Below, piece by piece: positions 5,624 to 10,492 of a stretch of DNA of 10,492 bases. Under the pieces are notes generated by a model. The model was not told the origin of the DNA. It searched no databases and saw only the letters and a list, made by a program, of their open reading frames with translations. Origin of the DNA: Rectinema sp003452735 (GTDB lineage: Bacteria > Spirochaetota > Spirochaetia > Treponematales > Rectinemataceae). A program made the position numbers and the translations under genes. Position 1 is the stretch's first letter; the number at the start of each line of letters is the position of its first letter. The DNA is taken from NCBI GenBank assembly GCA_035415815.1, contig DAOOGR010000063.1:1-10492 (forward strand), written 5' to 3'.

Positions 5624-6796
5624 ATGCATGGGAATATCCACATACCAGACTATGAATACAAAGAACGTGTAAGCAAAGCAGCAGCGCTACTTAAGCGAGA
5701 TGGATTAGATGCTCTAATCGTAAATGGAACCGAAGCAGACTATGCTAATACAAGGTATTTTTCAGGTTTCTGGCCTCTTTTCGAGCGCTGCGGAGTGGCC
5801 ATAGGTGCAGCAGGGGATGCTGCTCTCATGGTCGGGCCCGAGAGCAGAGCTTTTGGTGGTGATCGCAATAAATTGGACAAGCTATATGTTTTAAAAGACT
5901 ACAGAGAAAGCGCCGATCCGGCCTATCCTGAACTCAAGGCTGATACATTCAAGGATGTTTTCAAAGGCCTTGGCATAAATGGAAAAAAACTGAGAATAGG
6001 AGTCGCAAGCTATCTGGACACTTCCGTTGTCATAATGGAAGGCATTAGAAAAGCTTTTCCAGAGGCCGAGATCGTTCGGGCCGACTATTTGATGGTAGAA
6101 CTTCGCTCTATCAAGTCCGAAAACGAAATCTCCTGTCTAAAGGAAGGTTATCGTCTCGCAGAGCTGGCAAGTCAGCAGGTAATCAAGGAAATCAAGCCGG
6201 GCATGACCGAGCTTCAGATGGTAGGCGTAGCTCAACGCGCAATATACGAAAATGGCGCCGAGTACGAAGGTTTGCCTATGTATGTATTCTCAGAAGCTTC
6301 GACAAGGCATGCTATTTCGAGGTCTTCCTATCGTAGATTCGAAAAAGGGGATATTGTACAGCTCAACCTATCTGCAAAAATCGATGGCTACTCGGCCTCG
6401 ATAGGCTATCCTATCGTCCTTGGCAAACTATCAGGCAAAAGGCGCGATATCGTCATGTTTGCACTCGAAGCTCATAGATGGACAGAAGCTCAGCTGAAGG
6501 AAGGGGTCATGGCCGCCGATGTTGCAAAGGATTTTTATCAATTCTATGTATCGAATGGATATGCAAATAATTTTGTCTACGGCCCATTGCATGGTACGGG
6601 GTTAATCGAAGTCGAAGCGCCTTGGGTGGAAACGACATCAAATTATGCCTTTAAGCCTAATATGACCTTCCAGATCGACACCTTTATTTCGACAGACACA
6701 TTTGGAGTACGCTGGGAAAAAGGCATAGCAATCAAAGAAAATGGAGTCGAAGTGTTGTCGCCTCCTATTGGCACCTTATACGAGCTTGAATTCTAG
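5624..6796 (+). CDS. Creatinase-like M24-family protein with a degenerate metal site
   Basis: The product (390 aa) has the two-domain creatinase/aminopeptidase P architecture. An N-terminal creatinase domain (about 12-158) contains DGLDALIVNGTEADYANTRYFSGF. A C-terminal pita-bread M24 domain follows the classic LRSIKSENEI linker (160-169). Metal-dependent members use Asp, Asp, His, Glu, Glu. Aligned by eye, these positions here are N248 (in GDIVQLNLSA), S259 (GYSASI), H323 (LHGTG), D352 (FQIDTF) and E365 (GVRWEKG), so a normal dinuclear centre is unlikely. Creatinase also lacks metal and has a similar LN at the first position, and H229 could correspond to its catalytic histidine. The protein may therefore be a metal-independent C-N hydrolase or an enzyme of altered function rather than a prolidase. 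No signal peptide is present, so it is cytoplasmic. Its place in a sugar operon suggests it acts on a nitrogen-bearing substituent of the substrate, but this is inference. Confidence 0.85.
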   Translation: MHGNIHIPDYEYKERVSKAAALLKRDGLDALIVNGTEADYANTRYFSGFWPLFERCGVAIGAAGDAALMVGPESRAFGGDRNKLDKLYVLKDYRESADPAYPELKADTFKDVFKGLGINGKKLRIGVASYLDTSVVIMEGIRKAFPEAEIVRADYLMVELRSIKSENEISCLKEGYRLAELASQQVIKEIKPGMTELQMVGVAQRAIYENGAEYEGLPMYVFSEASTRHAISRSSYRRFEKGDIVQLNLSAKIDGYSASIGYPIVLGKLSGKRRDIVMFALEAHRWTEAQLKEGVMAADVAKDFYQFYVSNGYANNFVYGPLHGTGLIEVEAPWVETTSNYAFKPNMTFQIDTFISTDTFGVRWEKGIAIKENGVEVLSPPIGTLYELEF

Positions 6797-6817
6797 TATT
6801 TTCGAGGAGAATTCGAA

Positions 6818-7705
6818 ATGAAATCATTCCATGTTTTGTTTGGAATCGATATGGAAACCGATGTCGGCAGCTTTACGCCATTCTACGAAGGGGCGCGAAA
6901 TGGAACTCCGCTTTTGCTAGATCTCTTTGCCAAAAAAGGCATCAAAGGCACATTTTTCTTTACAGGAGATTGCGCACGTAGAAACCCCGACATCGCAAAA
7001 ACAGTTGCAAATAGTGGAAACGAAGTAGGATGTCATTCGCTATATCATGAAACAATAGGAGATGAACTCTTTCCGATCCCTGGTGTATATCCTCTTCTTT
7101 CACACGAAGTAAAACCACGACTTGAACTATGCAGAGACTGGGTGCAGGAAGCTGCTGGCGTAAAGACCACTTCATTTCGTTGTCCTCGCCTCTGGGGCTC
7201 GACGGCAGTAGTCAACGCACTGGAAGAGCTTGGCTTTACCTGCGATGTGTCATACCCAATGTACTTTTACCGGCAGCAGTTTTCTCCATATCATCCAGAT
7301 AGGACTGACTGGACAAAAAAGGGCGACAGTTCTGTTCTCGAAGTTCCTAATTTTGCCGATATGACAATGCAAAGCAAAGATCCTGGACTGGAACGAGATA
7401 GAGACCAATGGCCTTTGTTCAGGACAGAAGGAGCAGAGTACATTTTGAAGAAAAGCGCCTCGTTCATCGAATTCTGCAACAAAAAAGGAATCCCTGCCGT
7501 TCTCGCGTATTACATCCACCCATGGGAATTCTGGCCAATGAAAACAAGCTATCATTTCGGCGAGGCAACAGTCATTCCAGATGAGTTTATAACAAAGAAC
7601 TGTGGGCCTATTGCACTTTGCGAGCTGGAAAAACAAATAGATGGCCTTGCTCGAATGGGAGCGGAGTTTGTCACTGCGCGAGATTTGGCGAAATTATTTG
7701 CATAG
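6818..7705 (+). CDS. NodB/CE4-type polysaccharide deacetylase-like protein (cytoplasmic)
   Basis: This 295-aa protein belongs to the metal-dependent carbohydrate de-N-acetylase/de-O-acetylase superfamily. Motif 1 is FGIDMETD (8-15), the D-x-E-x-x-D variant rather than the textbook TFDDG. KGTFFFTGDCA (43-53) forms the next strand, HSLYH (73-77) is the H-x3-H metal pair, SFRCPRLWG (119-127) carries the motif 3 arginine, and YYIHPWEF (231-238) supplies the late histidine seen in relatives with this motif 1 form. There is no signal peptide or membrane segment, so unlike most wall-acting CE4 enzymes it should work in the cytoplasm on an imported small glycan. GAGGAGA lies 7 bases before the ATG, and the start of motif 1 at residue 8 fits this start. 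It follows the M24 gene by 21 bp and is surely cotranscribed. Acetyl or other acyl removal is the likely reaction; the substrate is unknown. Confidence 0.88.
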   Translation: MKSFHVLFGIDMETDVGSFTPFYEGARNGTPLLLDLFAKKGIKGTFFFTGDCARRNPDIAKTVANSGNEVGCHSLYHETIGDELFPIPGVYPLLSHEVKPRLELCRDWVQEAAGVKTTSFRCPRLWGSTAVVNALEELGFTCDVSYPMYFYRQQFSPYHPDRTDWTKKGDSSVLEVPNFADMTMQSKDPGLERDRDQWPLFRTEGAEYILKKSASFIEFCNKKGIPAVLAYYIHPWEFWPMKTSYHFGEATVIPDEFITKNCGPIALCELEKQIDGLARMGAEFVTARDLAKLFA

Positions 7706-7712
7706 AATCGAT

Positions 7713-7772
7713 ATGAGAAATAAAGCCCTTCTAGAATCCCTCGAGGATTTTTGGGCTAATAAGAGGAGGTAA
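7713..7772 (+). CDS. Possible 19-codon leader ORF before the glycosidase gene
   Basis: ATG at 7713 opens a 19-residue frame, MRNKALLESLEDFWANKRR. Its last codons are the strong Shine-Dalgarno of the next gene (AAGAGGAGG) and its TAA ends 4 bases before the next ATG. It also spans the nested hairpin at 7724-7757, so translating it would open that structure. No good ribosome site precedes it (ATAGAATCGAT). It may be chance, and the call is speculative. Confidence 0.2.
   Translation: MRNKALLESLEDFWANKRR
7724..7757 (+). other. Nested inverted repeat upstream of the glycosidase gene
   Basis: AGCCC (7724-7728) pairs with GGGCT (7753-7757), and inside it AATCC (7735-7739) pairs with GGATT (7745-7749) around a CTCGA loop. 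An internal asymmetric bulge separates the two helices. There is no U-run after it, and the Shine-Dalgarno of the next gene follows 6 bases later. It may act as an mRNA processing or stability element or modulate translation. The pairing is visible; a function is not shown. Confidence 0.4.
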
Positions 7773-7776
7773 AACC

Positions 7777-9882
7777 ATGATCAATCTTTTCCCTGAACCA
7801 AAAAAGCTTCAAGAACAAGATGGTTATACAAAGGCTTTCCACGCTCTTGCTATCGATTTTGGGAACCTGTCAGAAGCAGAAAAATCGGACCTATTAGAGA
7901 TTGCTCAAATGAGATTCTGGAACTGCAAAGATGTCAAAATTTTTGCAGATACATCAAACGAAGAATCCATCACCATAAATTCCATTCAAAGTCTATCGGG
8001 TATAAAGGCAAGCAACCGCGATCTTTTTATAAAACAAGGATATTTTCTAAAAATAGAGAAAAATCGAATCGTTCTTAGATACCAGGAAAAATCCGGCTTC
8101 ATCTATGCTATTACAACCATAAAGCAACTTCTCATCAAAAGAGAGGGGATGTATCTGCTTCCACTGTGCGAAATAACGGATTGGCCCTCGATCGAGCATC
8201 GCGCTGTAGCTCCGACATTTTCATGGTATGCCGGCTATGGTCGGCTGGGCTTTGACATGCAACTATGGTGCTATGAAGAATGGGTAAAGTATCTCAATTC
8301 TTGTATCGATTGCAAAATAAATCAAATGAACATGGTCATGTATGGATATTGGCCATTCGACTTCGAAGAATACCCAGAAACAGTCTTCAAGGATATCCCT
8401 GTAAAGATCTGGAACAAAGAGAATAGTCAGTGGCTGACTATCCATTACTCTCACCCCAATATCGAGCAAAACTTTCTAGCTGACTTTATTACTCTTGCCC
8501 ATAGATTCGATTTTAAGATATTCGCGTATGTCGGACTAAATTCCTATAATGGTGCTTACAGCATTAAGCATCCAGAAAAGCGAATGATTAAGCCTGCCGG
8601 CTCGAACTTTATGAACGACTTCGACTCGCTTTGTCTAAGCAATGAAGATAACATCACTTATATCCTTGCCAGCATGAGAAAAATCGCCCAACTTGGTTTC
8701 GATGGTTTTACTCTCGAAGAAAGCGAGGAAGGCTTCTGGTTCTGCAACTGCGAAAAATGCACAGAGCGATGGGGCAAAACCTCGGCTTCCCCAGGAGAAG
8801 CAAAACATAAAGCCAACATGTGGCTTCTAAATCTGATCTACAAAGAGATACGAAAGATAAACCCACAAGCAGTAATCGGCATTCGTGCGTTTAGACAACC
8901 TCCTCTCGAAAAAGACCCTGTATTTCTCGAAGAGTGCGTAAGAAGTATGCCAGATGATGTTGTGCTATTTTGGGCGCCAGCCTTATATGTGCCTCCTACG
9001 GAATTCAAGAAGTGGATAAAGGCTTTTGGCAAAGAGAGAATCTGGGGAAGAGATTCGGAAGCCAATTCCATCACTTCCACTATGGGGCGGCTTTTTCGCA
9101 TGTTCGAGTCTAATATAATCCGCTATGAAGACGAATCGAACGTTCAAGTTATAGAGCGAGATATCGAACAACATATAACCAGTGCAGAAGAAGGAGTCAG
9201 TGGGATAAATGGTTTCATGTTCGAGTGGTATGGCCTTTTCATGTTCCAATGGGCCCATGGGAACTATGGATGGGGCTCTAGAATGGATAAAGAAACCTTC
9301 TTCCGTCGTTCTTGCGAGGCAAGTTTCGGAAAGGAGCTCGGACAAAGAGTCCTTCTAGTGCTTAAAAGCATACTCACAATCCACGAAAGTCAAATGCCTC
9401 TTTATACGACGCCTTTCCCTTTCCAGAAAAACAAAATCACGGAAGCAGATATTCCACTAATAATGCAGGCAAAGCTGAGGCATCCTGGTCTTTTGGAAGA
9501 AATCCATGCAATCCAGCGCGAACTGGAAAAAGACGCTAGACTTACCGAGTATATTCCACATTTTGCGCGAATAGAAAATGCCGAACGAAGAAATGGCGTA
9601 ATCTATGACATGGTGCTCGCTTCTCTAGAATACGAGAAAGCAACTACGGCAGAAGAAAAGGAGCGCCTCCTAGATGAGATTCTCTATTACAATGAAAAAG
9701 ATTTCGATCTAGTAAAAGATATGTTCTTCGACATCAATCCTGTAAGCGAATCGGGAGTAAAGAGCTGCATGTACCCTTACCACGAAATAAAGCGAATAAT
9801 CCATAACATACAGCACCCTGAGAATCCCGACAATGAAATAATCTGTTCCGGCATTGAGGCTTTGGGGTGGTTGTGGCTATGA
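7777..9882 (+). CDS. GH20/DUF4838-like glycoside hydrolase superfamily protein
   Basis: This large 701-aa protein is probably a cytoplasmic glycosidase. Residues 1-125 resemble the non-catalytic domain found before the barrel in GH20, GH84 and GH67 enzymes, ending in the typical GFIYAITTIKQLL (108-120). A TIM-barrel-like region starts at TDWPSIEHRA (134-143). It includes INQMNMVMYGYWPF (181-194), FKIFAYVGLN (246-255), LCLSNEDN (285-292) and GFDGFTLEESEEGFWFCNCEKC (307-328). The acidic LEESEE pair and the C-x-C-x-x-C cluster (C323, C325, C328) recall DUF4838 proteins more than classical GH20, which would show a DE pair in a GGDE motif. The C-terminal third (about 500-701) is helical. No signal peptide is visible. 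A strong AGGAGG with 7-base spacing precedes the ATG. Superfamily membership is likely; family, substrate and catalytic residues are uncertain. Confidence 0.78.
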   Translation: MINLFPEPKKLQEQDGYTKAFHALAIDFGNLSEAEKSDLLEIAQMRFWNCKDVKIFADTSNEESITINSIQSLSGIKASNRDLFIKQGYFLKIEKNRIVLRYQEKSGFIYAITTIKQLLIKREGMYLLPLCEITDWPSIEHRAVAPTFSWYAGYGRLGFDMQLWCYEEWVKYLNSCIDCKINQMNMVMYGYWPFDFEEYPETVFKDIPVKIWNKENSQWLTIHYSHPNIEQNFLADFITLAHRFDFKIFAYVGLNSYNGAYSIKHPEKRMIKPAGSNFMNDFDSLCLSNEDNITYILASMRKIAQLGFDGFTLEESEEGFWFCNCEKCTERWGKTSASPGEAKHKANMWLLNLIYKEIRKINPQAVIGIRAFRQPPLEKDPVFLEECVRSMPDDVVLFWAPALYVPPTEFKKWIKAFGKERIWGRDSEANSITSTMGRLFRMFESNIIRYEDESNVQVIERDIEQHITSAEEGVSGINGFMFEWYGLFMFQWAHGNYGWGSRMDKETFFRRSCEASFGKELGQRVLLVLKSILTIHESQMPLYTTPFPFQKNKITEADIPLIMQAKLRHPGLLEEIHAIQRELEKDARLTEYIPHFARIENAERRNGVIYDMVLASLEYEKATTAEEKERLLDEILYYNEKDFDLVKDMFFDINPVSESGVKSCMYPYHEIKRIIHNIQHPENPDNEIICSGIEALGWLWL

Positions 9883-10492
9883 GAAAGAACAAACCCATCA
9901 TAATGAAGTTAGATCCTTATATGTTCTCGGAGAAAGAGCGCGAGATTCTTGCTTCTCCATCCTTCTGCGTGAGCCTATTCCGATATAGAACTGGAGTAGA
10001 GGCACTACGAATAAAGATAGGCCGTGGCGAATTCATCTGGCTGCCATATCTAGGCCAGCAGCTATGGGATTGGAGCATCGATGGCAAAAGCCTCAAATTC
10101 GAAGGTTTTATCGAAGAGCCATCTTATGGAAAGAATTTTTTGCAAAATTATGGTGGATTCTTGATTCACTGCGGAATGACGGCAATGGGAAACCCAGGGC
10201 CAGAGGACACTCACCTCCATCATGGAGAATTGCCGGTAGCGAAATTCGACGAGGCATGGATTGAAATGGAGCCTGAAAACGGTTCAGAAAGTCCTGTTTC
10301 GCTTTGTGGCCATATCCACTGGAAAGTGCCCTTTGTAGCGGAATATCATTGCAGTCCCTCTCTAAACATATCGGCGGACGGCTTGCAGGCAAGTATGGAA
10401 GTGCTCCTCAATAACCCTGCTTCTAAAACTATGGAATATATGTATTTGGCCCATATAAATTTCGCCTTTTCTGGGGCTGAAAAGATATTATC
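9879..10492 (+). CDS. DUF4432 aldose-1-epimerase-like protein (3' partial)
   Basis: The reading frame starts at an ATG overlapping the glycosidase stop (ATGA) and stays open for 204 codons to the window end. The encoded start is MRKNKPIIMKLDPYMFSEKE. Galactose-mutarotase-fold features of the DUF4432 group follow: GRGEFIWLPYLGQQLWDWSIDGKSL near residues 49-73, GGFLIHCGMTAMGNPGPEDTHLHHGELP at about 95-122 (the family pattern is a CGL...G.P segment, then LHG), and a VLLNNPASKTMEYMYLAHINFAF segment near 174-196 (the family has a V.N.G...P...LYHIN.G pattern). Such proteins are thought to bind or epimerise sugars, and here one would act on the product of the glycosidase. The Shine-Dalgarno is weak, so translation probably depends on coupling to the upstream gene. 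The remaining third lies outside the window. Confidence 0.82.
   Translation, partial: MRKNKPIIMKLDPYMFSEKEREILASPSFCVSLFRYRTGVEALRIKIGRGEFIWLPYLGQQLWDWSIDGKSLKFEGFIEEPSYGKNFLQNYGGFLIHCGMTAMGNPGPEDTHLHHGELPVAKFDEAWIEMEPENGSESPVSLCGHIHWKVPFVAEYHCSPSLNISADGLQASMEVLLNNPASKTMEYMYLAHINFAFSGAEKIL

Noticed and set aside
8983..9345. A 120-codon antisense frame within the glycosidase gene
   Set aside because: It shadows a well-supported coding region and shows no recognisable domain or ribosome site.
10064..10264. A short plus-strand frame near the right edge
   Set aside because: It overlaps, in another frame, the DUF4432-like frame that starts at 9879 and is open to the window end, which carries clear family patterns.

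Overview
The window looks like chromosomal DNA from a diderm bacterium of moderate G+C. The main argument is that the sugar-binding protein has an ordinary cleavable signal peptide and no lipobox cysteine, which fits a periplasm. The gene style (RbsABC-type transporter, LacI regulator, cytoplasmic sugar enzymes, dense packing) would suit a carbohydrate-scavenging spirochaete, but that placement is inference and could be wrong.

Layout. Positions 1-416 hold the 3' end of a GntR/FadR-type regulator (FCD ligand domain only). A 120-bp gap separates it from a convergent LacI-family repressor gene on the minus strand (537-1565). Next is a 336-bp divergent regulatory region (1566-1901). It contains two identical 21-bp operator-like sites 226 bp apart, one beside lacI and one beside a TTGACA promoter facing the operon, and between them two sets of imperfect tandem repeats, both with a period of exactly 16 bp. 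From 1902 to the right edge everything is on the plus strand and reads as one operon: periplasmic sugar-binding protein, a stem-loop, a double-domain ABC ATPase, a permease, a creatinase-like M24 protein, a NodB/CE4-type polysaccharide deacetylase, a large GH20/DUF4838-like glycoside hydrolase, and the 5' part of a DUF4432 aldose-epimerase-like gene cut off by the window end. ATGA stop/start overlaps link ATPase-permease and hydrolase-DUF4432; permease and M24 gene also meet at an ATGA, though the Shine-Dalgarno spacing favours a start 6 bp further on.

How it works together (inference): a small glycan or modified sugar is captured in the periplasm and imported by the ABC transporter. It is then processed inside the cell, since none of the four downstream enzymes shows a signal peptide: deacetylation, a creatinase-fold reaction, glycosidic cleavage and sugar epimerisation. 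The LacI protein probably represses both its own gene and the operon until the sugar or a derivative is present. The substrate is not evident. The combination of a metal-site-degenerate creatinase-like protein with a cytoplasmic deacetylase and an unusual glycosidase makes this a candidate uncharacterised catabolic pathway.
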